From assembly GCF_030408675.1 (NCBI RefSeq), contig NZ_CP047200.1, forward strand, positions 372,001 to 436,000: a stretch of DNA of 64,000 bases, given 5' to 3'. The notes below the pieces were generated by a model that worked only from the letters and a program-made list of their open reading frames with translations, was not told where the DNA came from and searched no databases. The translations under genes were made by a program, and so were the position numbers. The DNA is from Corynebacterium durum. Its GTDB lineage: Bacteria; Actinomycetota; Actinomycetes; Mycobacteriales; Mycobacteriaceae. Positions 46,548-57,000 of the stretch are shown in pieces (position 1 is the stretch's first letter; every line of letters begins with the position of its first letter).

Positions 46548-47702
46548 ATGGATAACCAACAGGGTGGCACCAACCCCCAGGGCGGTGACAATAATCCGCA
46601 GGGCAGCGGCAATAGTCCGCAGGGCGGTGACAACGCGCAAGGAAACAACTATGAGTACGGCCAAAACATGGACGGCTCTCAGCCTTATTACAACCCATAC
46701 CTGCAGAACCAACAGAACCAGCAGCCACCACAGGGGCAGGTCCCACAGGAGCAGGTGCCGCAGAGCCAGTCACCTCAGAGTCCTGTACCCCAGAATCAGC
46801 CACAGCCGAACCCTTACCTGAACCAACAAACCCCGCCGACAGGGCCACAGGTACCTCCACAGCCGACTCAACCGCCGCAGCAGCCCATGGGAGCGCCCAG
46901 CGGATACGCACCTCAGCAGGGACAGCAACCTCAACAGCCGCCAGCTCAACCTGGTGGGCCGCAGTACTACCAGTACCCACAGAATGATTACGGCGCAGGC
47001 TATCCAAACCAACCGGGTGCCGGGCACATGGCTGGGCAGCCAATGCCGCGCAAGAAATCAAACGCCGGTGCCATTGTGGTTGTGGTGCTTCTGGTTGCGG
47101 TACTCGGACTTTTAGCCATGCTCAAGATTCTTTCTGCCTTAGTGGATGCTGGCACAACCGCATCAACCGAGCGCACCTACCCCTCGTCCCGCGTGCTGCC
47201 AACCTCACCGCACATGCGGGTGCCGTCCACGCCCATGCCCAGTCGAACCACCGCCCCAACCCGTGGCGACACCCCGCCTACCGTTATTGCCGATGATGTG
47301 CGGGCAGTCCTCCCCGCTAATATTGCCAACCTGGTTATCGGAGAAAGCTGCGAAGAAGACGTCTTCTCCCTTGACGACGTAACCCCAGAGAAACTCTGCC
47401 AGCTCAACACCGACGGCAACTCAGAGTACGCCAACTACCTAGGTGTTGTGACAGACCGGACTGTCATTGCGGATGTCCGCCGATATGGTGACTTTGAAGA
47501 ATGGAAGAGTATTGAATCCGCCCCAGGTCACACGCTGAAACTGGGGTTCACGGGGCCTCAGGAACGTGTCGGTGAATCCACTGTCTTTTTTGACTTTGTC
47601 AACAGCAACACGCTGGTGACCTACCGGATGCTCGGCAACGAGGATGCTGTGAGCCAATACCTTGTGGACCTTGGCCTGGCACAGTTCCGCGACAAGGCCT
47701 AG
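46548..47702 (+). CDS. Gln/Pro-rich single-pass membrane protein
   Basis: 384 aa. The first 165 residues are low complexity, dominated by Gln, Pro, Asn and Gly, beginning with degenerate NPQGGDN repeats. One membrane helix at about 173-193 (AGAIVVVVLLVAVLGLLAML) is followed by a Thr/Pro linker and an extracytoplasmic domain of about 130 residues with a Cys pair (GESCEEDV and EKLCQLN). Layout parallels the 279-aa protein at 44411. Polar low-complexity cytosolic tails of this kind occur in envelope and divisome proteins of actinobacteria; no role is assigned. Confidence 0.75.
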   Translation: MDNQQGGTNPQGGDNNPQGSGNSPQGGDNAQGNNYEYGQNMDGSQPYYNPYLQNQQNQQPPQGQVPQEQVPQSQSPQSPVPQNQPQPNPYLNQQTPPTGPQVPPQPTQPPQQPMGAPSGYAPQQGQQPQQPPAQPGGPQYYQYPQNDYGAGYPNQPGAGHMAGQPMPRKKSNAGAIVVVVLLVAVLGLLAMLKILSALVDAGTTASTERTYPSSRVLPTSPHMRVPSTPMPSRTTAPTRGDTPPTVIADDVRAVLPANIANLVIGESCEEDVFSLDDVTPEKLCQLNTDGNSEYANYLGVVTDRTVIADVRRYGDFEEWKSIESAPGHTLKLGFTGPQERVGESTVFFDFVNSNTLVTYRMLGNEDAVSQYLVDLGLAQFRDKA

Positions 47703-47713
47703 GCCCTACTGAT

Positions 47714-47743
47714 TTGACTAGTTCCAACAGCGTGGACTAGTGT
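47714..47743 (+). promoter_or_regulatory. Promoter of the rplJL operon
   Basis: TTGACT (47714-47719), 18-nt spacer, TAGTGT (47738-47743). Two ACTAGT copies lie in and beside the elements. Confidence 0.55.
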
Positions 47744-47749
47744 TGCCGA

Positions 47750-47920
47750 TCGAAGTTTGATGTGCGTTTTCGCACAGCTCAAGTTTCACCGAAGACCGTC
47801 GGTTACCCCGTTTAATGGGGTCGAAGGAGTCTGACTGAAGTTGGACCAACCTACGCAGGAGACACTTGGAGCCATTTCATCAACGTATGGATGCGCCTCG
47901 TGCTCTTGCACGGGGCTTTT
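47750..47920 (+). promoter_or_regulatory. L10 leader with attenuator terminator
   Basis: The long untranslated leader ahead of rplJ includes the GC-rich ACCGTCGGTTACCCCG segment, as in L10-leader RNAs, and ends with a rho-independent hairpin: GCCTCGTGC (47895-47903), TCTT loop, GCACGGGGC (47908-47916), then TTTTT. This hairpin lies 65 nt before the rplJ ATG, so it fits an attenuator controlled by the L10-L12 complex. Confidence 0.6.
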
Positions 47921-47985
47921 TGCTGTTATGGCGAAAAACCCCGGCGGATCGAACACCATACGTTAATGAGGAAGGAGGCGAAGTA

Positions 47986-48504
47986 ATGGCAAATGCTAAG
48001 AACACTGCTGCAGTGGCCGAGCTGAAAAAGCGTTTCGAGGAAACTAACGCTATCGTGCTGACCGAGTACCGTGGCTTGACTGTTGCTCAGACCACTGAGC
48101 TGCGTCGTAAGCTTGGCGCTGATGTCCAGTACTCCGTCGCCAAGAACACCATGATCAAGCTGGCTGCTCGTGAAGCTGGCGTTGAAGGTCTTGATGATCT
48201 CCTCTCCGGTCCCACCGCTGTGGCATTCATCAAAGGCGAAGCCGTTGATGCTGCTAAGGCGCTGAAGGAATTCGGTAAGGACAACAAGGCATTCGTGGTC
48301 AAGGGTGGCTACATGGACGGCAATGCCTTGAGCGCGGCTCAGGTTGAAGCCATCGCTGAGATGGACAACCGCGAGACCACGTTCGCGAAGATTGCTGGTG
48401 CCATGAACGGCGGCTTGGCAAGTACCGCAGCCCTGTTTGACGCTCACGCTTCTCAGCTTGCACGTCTTTTCGCTGCGTACGAGGAAAAACTGCAGGACGC
48501 ATAA
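47986..48504 (+). CDS. rplJ: 50S ribosomal protein L10
   Basis: 172 aa from ATG 47986 (MANAKNTAAVAELKKRFEET), with GAAGGAGG upstream; the open frame back to 47866 runs through the leader terminator and is not coding. TEYRGLTVAQTTELRRKLG and YSVAKNTMIKLAAREAG are typical of the RNA-binding domain, and the C-terminal helix binds L7/L12 dimers. Forms the base of the ribosomal stalk with L11. Confidence 0.97.
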   Translation: MANAKNTAAVAELKKRFEETNAIVLTEYRGLTVAQTTELRRKLGADVQYSVAKNTMIKLAAREAGVEGLDDLLSGPTAVAFIKGEAVDAAKALKEFGKDNKAFVVKGGYMDGNALSAAQVEAIAEMDNRETTFAKIAGAMNGGLASTAALFDAHASQLARLFAAYEEKLQDA

Positions 48505-48576
48505 GTCGTTCTCGGCGCGTATCACGCGCCACGCATACACATTGCTTTACCCCATAAACTTGAAAGGATTGCCACC

Positions 48577-48966
48577 ATGGCTAAACTTACCCCCGAAGAG
48601 CTCATTGAAGCTTTCAAGGAAATGACCCTCATCGAGGCTTCCGAATTCCGCAAGCTGTTCGAAGAGACCTTCGACGTTACCGCTGCTGCTCCGGTTGCTG
48701 TTGCTGCTCCTGGTGCTGCTGGTGGCGACGCTGCTGCCGCTGCTGAAGAGAAGGACGAGTTTGACGTTGTTCTCGAAGACGCTGGCGCTAAGAAGATCGG
48801 CGTGATCAAGGTTGTCCGCGAAATCGTGTCCGGCCTGGGCCTGAAGGAAGCCAAGGAACTCGTTGAGAGCGCTCCGAAGGCTCTGCTCGAAGGCGTGTCC
48901 AAGGACGACGCTGAGGCTGCCAAGACCAAGCTGGAAGAAGCTGGCGCTAAGGTCTCCCTCAAGTAA
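48577..48966 (+). CDS. rplL: 50S ribosomal protein L7/L12
   Basis: 129 aa: N-terminal dimerisation helices ([20 protein letters not shown]), an Ala-rich hinge (residues 36-55), and the C-terminal factor-binding domain ([20 protein letters not shown] and [16 protein letters not shown]). Codon use is strongly biased, as for a highly expressed gene. 72 bp after rplJ with an SD-like GAAAGGA. Confidence 0.98.
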   Translation: MAKLTPEELIEAFKEMTLIEASEFRKLFEETFDVTAAAPVAVAAPGAAGGDAAAAAEEKDEFDVVLEDAGAKKIGVIKVVREIVSGLGLKEAKELVESAPKALLEGVSKDDAEAAKTKLEEAGAKVSLK

Positions 48967-48988
48967 TATCTTTCTTTCAGGAAAGATT

Positions 48989-49025
48989 CCCCCGATTGCT
49001 GCGTTCGCGTGGCGGTCGGGGGTTT
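48989..49025 (+). terminator. Terminator after rplL
   Basis: CCCCCGA (48989-48995) pairs with TCGGGGG (49016-49022) around an inner GC-rich hairpin, followed by TTTG. Confidence 0.75.
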
Positions 49026-49080
49026 GTCTGTTGTGGATATGCAAACCTGGTGGGGGAGGGGAAACGGTGATAGGTGCGAC

Positions 49081-49090
49081 GTCGATAAGC
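49081..49090 (-). repeat. GCTTATCGAC decamer, copy 11 (intergenic)
   Basis: Exact copy in the non-coding gap between the rplL terminator and the DUF3068 gene. Confidence 0.8.
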
Positions 49091-49124
49091 GCCTGACTGT
49101 AACCTCACTGTAACATCGGAAACT

Positions 49125-50144
49125 ATGCTTCCTAAGTCGCGGGTCTTTTGTGTGATGCTGTTGGGTCTGAGCGCTGCACTACTGGTCGTTGGTGTGCTAC
49201 TTCCGCGCTACGTTCATGCCGACAGCAGGCTACCGCTGTCGCTGGGACAGACCACAATGGTGCTGCGTGACAACAATGGCACGGTGGGCAGCGGGGAAAG
49301 CGAATATAAGGGGGCGTTGCTCAAGCAGGTGAATACGGAGCTGATGGACCCCGTCGACGCCACCGAGGTGACCCTCCGTATTGGCATGACGCTGAGCAAA
49401 GACATTAAGGAAAGCGATCTGAATCGTTTGGTGAACGCGAAAATCTGGAGTTACCGGATGGACCGCATCACGGGGGAAGCGGTCGGGGATGCAACGTTGA
49501 CGGATCAGATTGTGGGACCCACGCAAACCGTGGCCGTTGATGGTGTGTGGACGAAATTCCCCATGGATGCAGGTCAAGGCCCCTACCAAGTTTTTGACGA
49601 CACCCTCCGGCAGTCCCGGCCCGCACATTTCGTGGGGGAGGAGCGGCGCGAAGGACGCACCATCCTGCACTTCCGCCAGGATATTCAACCCGTCAACGTG
49701 GCCACACTGTTTGCCGACGCCGCGAACACCACCAACTTCGCCGAACCCGATGGTGCGATGACCTCTGGATATTTATTCCACTCCGCCGTACGGGACTGGT
49801 ATGTGGACCGCGCCACCGGCCTGATCATTGATGCGGAGGAGCATATTGATGATTTCTATGGCACTCGGGAAGGGGAAAAACGTGAGCAGGTCATTCTTTT
49901 CCATGGTAAGGTGACGCCGGACAGTGCTTCGACATTGATGTCGCAGGCATCGTCAGTATCTAATGGGAACTGGGTGCACACCACCAGCACGGTTCTATTG
50001 GGAGCAGGCGGCGCGCTCGCGTTTGTTGGATTGATTGGCGTCTTTGGCGCTTTCAGCCTTGGGCGTGGGAGGAGTGAGCGTGAAAGCCGACGCGAGCGTG
50101 GAAATCAGCGTGGGCGCGGGAGTCGGCGCGGCGCACGGTCATAA
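49125..50144 (+). CDS. DUF3068 / PorA-family membrane protein
   Basis: 339 aa. N-terminal hydrophobic anchor (FCVMLLGLSAALLVVGVLLP, residues 9-28), a large extracytoplasmic beta-rich region including LRIGMTLSKDIKESDLNRLVNAK, and a second membrane helix near the C-terminus (TSTVLLGAGGALAFVGLIGVFGAF) before a basic tail (RGRSERESRRERGNQRG). This matches the DUF3068 family that sits between rplL and rpoB in corynebacteria. The Pfam name refers to PorA, but channel activity here is not shown. A TAACAT 8 nt before the ATG suggests a leaderless or near-leaderless mRNA. Confidence 0.8.
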   Translation: MLPKSRVFCVMLLGLSAALLVVGVLLPRYVHADSRLPLSLGQTTMVLRDNNGTVGSGESEYKGALLKQVNTELMDPVDATEVTLRIGMTLSKDIKESDLNRLVNAKIWSYRMDRITGEAVGDATLTDQIVGPTQTVAVDGVWTKFPMDAGQGPYQVFDDTLRQSRPAHFVGEERREGRTILHFRQDIQPVNVATLFADAANTTNFAEPDGAMTSGYLFHSAVRDWYVDRATGLIIDAEEHIDDFYGTREGEKREQVILFHGKVTPDSASTLMSQASSVSNGNWVHTTSTVLLGAGGALAFVGLIGVFGAFSLGRGRSERESRRERGNQRGRGSRRGARS

Positions 50145-50364
50145 TGTAAAGTATCCCTTTACTTTTTTGCGCTGTTGGTATAAGCTATTTCGTTGCGCTG
50201 GAACCTCCCTCCATATCGCATGTGAGACCTTGTTGCCTCGGGTTGAAAAAACTCGATTTGACAAGGTCATTCAGTGCTATCTGGGCGGCGTTTCCACAGC
50301 AGACCGTATTCTCAAATTCTAGCGGCCCGGTAGCCCACCCACCTTAGGTTGCCGACCGCGTGAG
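50145..50364. other. rpoB upstream region
   Basis: 220 bp without a supported gene; should hold the rpoBC promoter and leader. A TTGACA at 50257-50262 is present but no -10 at proper spacing was found. Confidence 0.4.
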
Positions 50365-53300
50365 GTGCTGGAAGGACGCATCTTGGCAGTCTCCCGCCAG
50401 ACCAAGTCAATGGCCGAAATCCCCGGTGCTCCGGAGCGATACTCTTTTGCGAAGATCACGGAACCCATTGAGGTTCCAGGTCTCCTCGACTTGCAGCTTG
50501 AGTCTTTTGCATGGCTCATTGGTACGCCTGAGTGGCGTGCCCGCATGCAAGAAAAGGTCTCCGAGGGTACCCGTGTAACAAGTGGTCTTGAGGACATTCT
50601 TGAAGAATTGTCCCCAATTCAGGACTACTCAGGAAACATGTCTCTATCTCTGTCGGAGCCCCGCTTCGAAGAGGTGAAGTACTCCATTGATGAGTGCAAA
50701 GAAAAAGACATTAACTACTCGGCTCCGCTGTATGTGACAGCGGAGTTCGTGAACAACGATACTGGTGAAATTAAATCGCAGACCGTATTCATCGGCGACT
50801 TCCCGATGATGACGGACAAGGGAACGTTCATTGTCAATGGCACGGAACGTGTTGTTGTCTCCCAGCTGGTTCGTTCCCCCGGTGTGTATTTTGATCAGAC
50901 GATCGACAAGTCCACAGAGCGTGCCCTGCACTCGGTGAAGGTGATCCCTTCCCGCGGCGCATGGCTAGAGTTCGACGTGGATAAGCGCGACACCGTTGGT
51001 GTGCGCATTGACCGCAAGCGCCGTCAGCCCGTCACCGTCCTGCTGAAGGCCCTGGGTTGGACCCACGAGCAAATCGTGGAGCGTTTCGGCTTCTCCGAGA
51101 TCATGATGACCACGCTGGAATCCGACGGTGTATCCAACACCGACGAAGCCTTGCTGGAAATTTACCGCAAGCAGCGCCCCGGCGAGCAGCCGACGCGCGA
51201 CCTTGCACAGTCCCTGCTGGATAGCAGCTTCTTCCGGGCGAAGCGCTACGACCTTGCCAAGGTTGGCCGCTACAAGGTCAACCGCAAACTGGGTCTTGGC
51301 GGCGACCATGATGGCACCATGGTGCTGACCGAGGAAGATATTGCCACCACCCTGGAGTACCTGGTGCGCCTGCACGCAGGTGAAACCACCATGACCTCCC
51401 CAACCGGCGCGGTCATTCCGGTTGAGGTGGACGATATCGACCACTTTGGTAACCGTCGTCTCCGCACCGTGGGCGAGCTGATCCAGAACCAGGTCCGTGT
51501 GGGCCTTTCCCGCATGGAGCGTGTGGTGCGTGAGCGTATGACCACGCAGGATGCGGAGTCCATCACTCCCACCTCGCTGATTAACGTGCGCCCCGTGTCT
51601 GCGGCGATCCGCGAGTTTTTCGGTACCTCGCAGCTGTCGCAGTTCATGGACCAGAACAACTCCCTGTCTGGTCTGACCCACAAGCGCCGTTTGTCTGCTC
51701 TTGGCCCGGGTGGTCTGTCCCGTGAGCGTGCAGGCATTGAAGTTCGCGACGTGCACCCCTCGCACTACGGCCGCATGTGTCCGATTGAAACCCCTGAAGG
51801 CCCCAACATTGGTCTCATTGGTTCACTGTCCTCCTACGCGCAGGTCAACCCGTTCGGCTTCATTGAAACCCCCTACCGCAAGGTTGTGGACGGCAAGCTG
51901 ACGGATCAGATTGACTACCTCACCGCAGACGAGGAAGACCGCCACGTGGTCGCCCAGGCGAACACGCCTTTTGACAAGGACGGCAACATCACCGAAGAGC
52001 GTGTTGTGGTCCGCATGAAAGGCGGGGACATTGAGGTGGTCAACGCCACCGACATCGACTACATGGATATTTCCCCACGTCAGATGGTGTCCGTGGCTAC
52101 CGCCATGATTCCCTTCCTGGAGCACGACGACGCTAACCGTGCCCTCATGGGTGCGAACATGCAACGTCAAGCCGTGCCGCTGGTCCGCTCGGAAGCCCCC
52201 TACGTGGGTACCGGCATGGAGCTGCGCGCCGCCTACGACGCAGGCGACTTGGTTATTTCCAAGAAATCCGGCGTGGTGGAGAACCTCTCTGCGGACTTCA
52301 TCACCGTGATGGGTGACGACGGCATCCGCGACACCTACATCCTGCGCAAATTCCAGCGCACCAACCAGGGTACGTGCTACAACCAGAAGCCACTGGTGGA
52401 CATTGGCGACCGCGTTGAAGCTGGTCAGGTTATTGCCGACGGCCCCGGCACCGACAACGGTGAAATGGCACTCGGCCGTAACCTGCTGGTGGCGTTCATG
52501 CCATGGGAAGGCCACAACTACGAGGACGCGATCATTCTGAATCAGCGCCTTGTGGAGGAGGACATTCTCACCTCGATCCACATTGAGGAACACGAAATTG
52601 ACGCCCGCGACACCAAGCTCGGTGCCGAGGAAATTACCCGTGAAATCCCCAACGTGTCCGAGGACGTGCTGAAAGACCTGGATGACCGCGGTATTGTCCG
52701 CATCGGTGCCGACGTCCGCGACGGCGACATCCTGGTGGGTAAGGTCACCCCGAAGGGTGAGACCGAGCTGACCCCGGAGGAGCGCCTGCTGCGCGCCATC
52801 TTCGGCGAGAAGGCCCGCGAGGTCCGCGACACCTCCATGAAGGTGCCGCACGGTGAAACAGGCAAGGTTATTGGCGTTCGTCGATTCTCCCGGGATGACG
52901 ACGATGACCTGGCCCCCGGCGTCAACGAAATGATTCGCGTGTACGTCGCCCAGAAGCGCAAGATCCAGGACGGCGATAAGCTGGCCGGCCGCCACGGCAA
53001 CAAGGGCGTTGTGGGCAAGATCCTGCCGCAGGAAGACATGCCGTTCCTGCCGGACGGCACCCCGGTGGACATTATTTTGAACACCCACGGTGTGCCGCGT
53101 CGTATGAACATCGGCCAGGTGCTGGAAGTCCACCTTGGCTGGCTCGCCGCCGCCGGGTGGAGTATCGATACCAACAACCCGGACAACAAGGATCTGATGG
53201 AGATGCTGCCGGAGGAACTCTACGACGTTCCCGCCGGTTCGCTTACCGCAACCCCTGTGTTCGACGGTGCCTCCAACGAGGAGCTCGCTGGACTGCTCGC

Positions 53301-53865
53301 CAACTCGCGCCCCAACCGCGACGGCGACATCCTGGTGGACGGAAACGGTAAGGCTCAGCTTATCGACGGCCGTTCCGGCGAACCGTTCCCGTACCCCGTT
53401 TCTGTGGGCTACATGTACATCCTGAAGTTGCACCACCTGGTGGACGAGAAGATTCACGCTCGTTCCACTGGTCCATACTCCATGATCACCCAGCAGCCGC
53501 TCGGCGGTAAGGCCCAGTTCGGTGGCCAGCGCTTTGGTGAAATGGAAGTGTGGGCAATGCAGGCGTACGGCGCTGCCTACACTCTGCAAGAATTGTTGAC
53601 CATCAAGTCCGACGATGTGGTTGGTCGCGTCAAGGTCTACGAAGCAATCGTCAAGGGTGAAAATATCCCTGACCCGGGCATTCCCGAGTCATTCAAGGTG
53701 CTGTTGAAGGAACTCCAGTCCCTGTGCTTGAACGTTGAGGTTCTCTCAGCGGACGGTACCCCGATGGAGCTGGGCACCTCCGACGATGACGAGTTTGACC
53801 AGGCAGGCGCGTCGCTGGGCATCAACCTGTCCCGCGACGAGCGTTCCGACGCTGATAGCGCCTAA
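50365..53865 (+). CDS. rpoB: DNA-directed RNA polymerase subunit beta
   Basis: 1166 aa, collinear with corynebacterial RpoB. The rifampicin region reads [33 protein letters not shown] in pieces, with wild-type-looking Gln, Asp, His ([12 protein letters not shown]) and Ser residues, so no resistance substitution is evident by eye. Catalytic-core regions [17 protein letters not shown] and [10 protein letters not shown] are intact. GTG 50365 yields [12 protein letters not shown]; a TTG at 50383 has a better-placed GGAAGGA (50370-50376, 6 nt spacing) and may be the real start. Confidence 0.98.
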   Translation: MLEGRILAVSRQTKSMAEIPGAPERYSFAKITEPIEVPGLLDLQLESFAWLIGTPEWRARMQEKVSEGTRVTSGLEDILEELSPIQDYSGNMSLSLSEPRFEEVKYSIDECKEKDINYSAPLYVTAEFVNNDTGEIKSQTVFIGDFPMMTDKGTFIVNGTERVVVSQLVRSPGVYFDQTIDKSTERALHSVKVIPSRGAWLEFDVDKRDTVGVRIDRKRRQPVTVLLKALGWTHEQIVERFGFSEIMMTTLESDGVSNTDEALLEIYRKQRPGEQPTRDLAQSLLDSSFFRAKRYDLAKVGRYKVNRKLGLGGDHDGTMVLTEEDIATTLEYLVRLHAGETTMTSPTGAVIPVEVDDIDHFGNRRLRTVGELIQNQVRVGLSRMERVVRERMTTQDAESITPTSLINVRPVSAAIREFFGTSQLSQFMDQNNSLSGLTHKRRLSALGPGGLSRERAGIEVRDVHPSHYGRMCPIETPEGPNIGLIGSLSSYAQVNPFGFIETPYRKVVDGKLTDQIDYLTADEEDRHVVAQANTPFDKDGNITEERVVVRMKGGDIEVVNATDIDYMDISPRQMVSVATAMIPFLEHDDANRALMGANMQRQAVPLVRSEAPYVGTGMELRAAYDAGDLVISKKSGVVENLSADFITVMGDDGIRDTYILRKFQRTNQGTCYNQKPLVDIGDRVEAGQVIADGPGTDNGEMALGRNLLVAFMPWEGHNYEDAIILNQRLVEEDILTSIHIEEHEIDARDTKLGAEEITREIPNVSEDVLKDLDDRGIVRIGADVRDGDILVGKVTPKGETELTPEERLLRAIFGEKAREVRDTSMKVPHGETGKVIGVRRFSRDDDDDLAPGVNEMIRVYVAQKRKIQDGDKLAGRHGNKGVVGKILPQEDMPFLPDGTPVDIILNTHGVPRRMNIGQVLEVHLGWLAAAGWSIDTNNPDNKDLMEMLPEELYDVPAGSLTATPVFDGASNEELAGLLANSRPNRDGDILVDGNGKAQLIDGRSGEPFPYPVSVGYMYILKLHHLVDEKIHARSTGPYSMITQQPLGGKAQFGGQRFGEMEVWAMQAYGAAYTLQELLTIKSDDVVGRVKVYEAIVKGENIPDPGIPESFKVLLKELQSLCLNVEVLSADGTPMELGTSDDDEFDQAGASLGINLSRDERSDADSA
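53358..53367 (+). repeat. GCTTATCGAC decamer, copy 12
   Basis: Exact copy inside rpoB; frame reads QLIDG. Confidence 0.8.
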
Positions 53866-54009
53866 ACCGCACTACTTTCCTCGGCCTGCTGACAGCATGC
53901 ACAACCGGGGTGCCGGTCCACGGTGAGAAGCCGTGGGTCGGGTTCCCCGGGGCGTCGATAAGCAGGCGAATGATTGCCACTAGAACTTATTTTTAGGAAA
54001 GAGAGTTAC
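53866..54009. other. rpoB-rpoC intergenic region
   Basis: 144 bp with a hairpin CCACGG-TGAGAAG-CCGTGG around 53917-53935, a CCCCGGGG palindrome, and one decamer copy (53954-53963). No T run, so not an obvious terminator. The rpoC SD AGGAAAGAGAG lies at its end. Confidence 0.5.
53954..53963 (-). repeat. GCTTATCGAC decamer, copy 13 (intergenic)
   Basis: Exact copy in the rpoB-rpoC gap. Extended match GCTTATCGACGCC. Confidence 0.8.
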
Positions 54010-57000
54010 GTGCTAGACGTCAACTTCTTCGACGAGCTCCGCATCGGACTCGCCACCGCCGACGACATTCGTCGCTGGTCCAAGGGCGAGGTTAAAAAGC
54101 CGGAGACCATCAACTACCGAACCCTGAAGCCCGAAAAGGACGGCCTCTTCTGCGAGCGTATTTTCGGCCCCACCCGCGACTGGGAATGCGCCTGTGGCAA
54201 ATACAAGCGCGTCCGTTACAAGGGCATCATTTGTGAGCGCTGTGGTGTGGAAGTCACCAAGTCCAAGGTGCGCCGCGAGCGTATGGGCCACATTGAGCTC
54301 GCTGCACCCGTGACCCACATCTGGTACTTCAAGGGTGTGCCTTCCCGCCTGGGCTACCTGCTGGACCTGGCACCGAAGGACCTGGAACGCATCATCTACT
54401 TCGCTGCGAACATCATCACCAGCGTTGATGAGGAAGCACGCCACAACGACCTGACCACTCTAGAAGCCGAAATGCTGCTGGAGAAGAAGGACGTGGAGGC
54501 TGACTCCGAATCCGAGCTGGCCGAGCGCGCTCAGAAGCTGGAAGAAGACCTTGCCGAGCTGGAGGCAGCCGGTGCCAAGGCCGACGCCCGCCGCAAGGTG
54601 CAAAACGCAGCTGACAAGGAAATGCAGCACATCCGCGAGCGCGCCCAGCGCGAAATCGATCGCCTGGATGAAATCTGGAACACCTTTGTCAAGCTTGCCC
54701 CGAAGCAGATGATCGTTGATGAGACCATCTACTCCGAGCTGGTGGACCGCTACGAAGACTACTTCACCGGCGGCATGGGTGCCGAGGCAATCCAGACCCT
54801 GATCCGCAACTTCGACCTTGACGCCGAGGCCGAGGAGCTGCGCACCATCATCAACGAAGGCAAAGGCCAGAAGAAGATGCGTGCCCTCAAGCGCTTGAAG
54901 GTCGTTGCGGCTTTCCAGCGTTCTGGCAACGACCCGGCAGGCATGGTTCTGGATTGCATTCCGGTGATCCCGCCTGAGCTGCGCCCCATGGTTCAGCTTG
55001 ACGGTGGCCGTTTTGCCACTTCCGACCTGAACGACCTGTACCGCCGCGTGATCAACCGCAACAACCGCCTCAAGCGCATGATCGACCTCGGTGCCCCCGA
55101 GATCATCGTAAACAACGAGAAGCGCATGCTGCAGGAATCCGTGGACGCACTGTTCGACAACGGCCGTCGCGGCCGCCCCGTCACCGGCCCGGGCAACCGC
55201 CCGCTGAAGTCCCTCTCTGACCTGCTGAAGGGCAAGCAGGGTCGCTTCCGCCAGAACTTGCTGGGTAAGCGCGTGGACTACTCTGGTCGTTCCGTGATTA
55301 TCGTTGGTCCGCAGCTGCGCCTGCACGAATGTGGTCTGCCCAAGCTGATGGCGCTGGAACTGTTCAAGCCGTTCGTGATGAAGCGCCTGGTGGAAAACCA
55401 GTACGCACAGAACATCAAGTCGGCCAAGCGCATGGTGGAGCGTCAGCGCCCCGAGGTGTGGGACGTGCTGGAAGAAGCCATTGCGGAGCACCCGGTGATG
55501 CTGAACCGTGCGCCGACGCTGCACCGCCTGGGTATTCAGGCGTTCGAGCCGGTGCTGGTTGAGGGTAAAGCTATCCAGCTGCACCCGCTGGCTTGTGAAG
55601 CGTTCAACGCCGACTTCGACGGTGACCAGATGGCCGTGCACCTTCCGCTGTCAGCGGAAGCACAGGCTGAGGCGCGTATCCTGATGCTGGCCTCCAACAA
55701 CATCCTGTCCCCGGCGTCCGGTAAGCCTCTGGCCATGCCGCGTCTGGACATGGTGACTGGTCTGTACTTCCTCACCCTGGAGAAGGGGCCGGAGGAGTTC
55801 GGTGGACAGGGCGCCTACAAACCCGCCACCAACGAGCAGCCTGCACAGGGCGTGTACCTGTCTGTTGCCGAGGCCATCATGGCCTTCGACCGTGGTGTGC
55901 TAGGCCTCCAGGCACCGATCAAGGTGCGGATTTCTCACCTGCGTCCCCCGGCGGACATTGAGGCTGAGCACTTCCCCGACGGCTGGCACAAGGGTGACAC
56001 CTGGTTGGCTGACACCACCCTTGGTCGCATCATGTTCAACGAGCTGCTGCCGTGGAACTACCCGTACCTTGAGGGTGTGATGGTCCGTAAGGGCGGCGGT
56101 TCCGACAAGATCATGCTGGGTGATGTGATTACGGATCTTTCCGCACGCTACCCGATGATTACCGTGGCCCAGACCATGGACAAGATGAAGGACGCTGGTT
56201 TCTACTGGGCAACCCGCTCTGGTGTGACCATCTCCATGTCCGACGTGCTGGTGCTCCCGGACAAGGAGAAGATCCTTGACCGCTACGAGGCCGACGCCCG
56301 CGACATTGAGAACAAGTACTGGGTCAAGGGTGCCCTGACCTCGCGCGAGCGCTACGACCGCCTGGTGGAACTCTGGAAGAGCGCCACCGACCATGTGGGT
56401 AAGCTCGTGGAGGAACTGTACCCGGATGACAACCCGATTCCGATGATCGTGAAGTCCGGTGCTGCCGGTAACATGCGCCAGATCTGGACCCTGGCCGGCA
56501 TGAAGGGCATGGTTGTGAACTCCAAGGGTGACTACATCACCCGTCCGATCAAGACCTCCTTCCGCGAGGGCCTGACCGTGTTGGAGTACTTCAACAACTC
56601 TCACGGTTCCCGCAAGGGCCTGGCCGATACCGCTCTGCGCACCGCCGACTCGGGTTACCTGACCCGTCGTCTGGTGGACGTTGCGCAGGACGTGATTGTG
56701 CGCGAAGAGGACTGCGGTACCCGCCAGGGTGTCAAGGTTCCCGTGTCCGTGCCCGTCAAGGATGCTAGTGGCGAGACCGTGGGTTACAGCCGCCACAGCC
56801 TGGTGGAGACCTCGGTACTGGGCCGTGTGCTCGCCGCCGATGCAACAGACGCGGACGGCAACGTCGTCCTCCCGGCAGGAACCGACATTGGTGAGCTGCA
56901 ACTCGATGCGCTGGTGGATGCCGGTATTCCCGGCGTCAAGGTCCGTTCCGTGCTGACCTGCCAGACTCCGACCGGCGTGTGTGCCAAGTGCTACGGCAAG

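Noticed and set aside
47866..47985. N-terminal extension of rplJ from 47866
   Set aside because: It runs through the attenuator hairpin; the ATG at 47986 has a strong SD and the normal L10 N-terminus.
50257..50262. TTGACA upstream of rpoB as its -35 element
   Set aside because: The nearest -10-like sequence (TATCTG) is only 14 nt away, too close for a confident promoter call.
51823..53589. 588-codon open frame on the strand opposite rpoB
   Set aside because: It mirrors the biased codon use of rpoB, has no recognisable domain, and rpoB is certain. A shadow frame.
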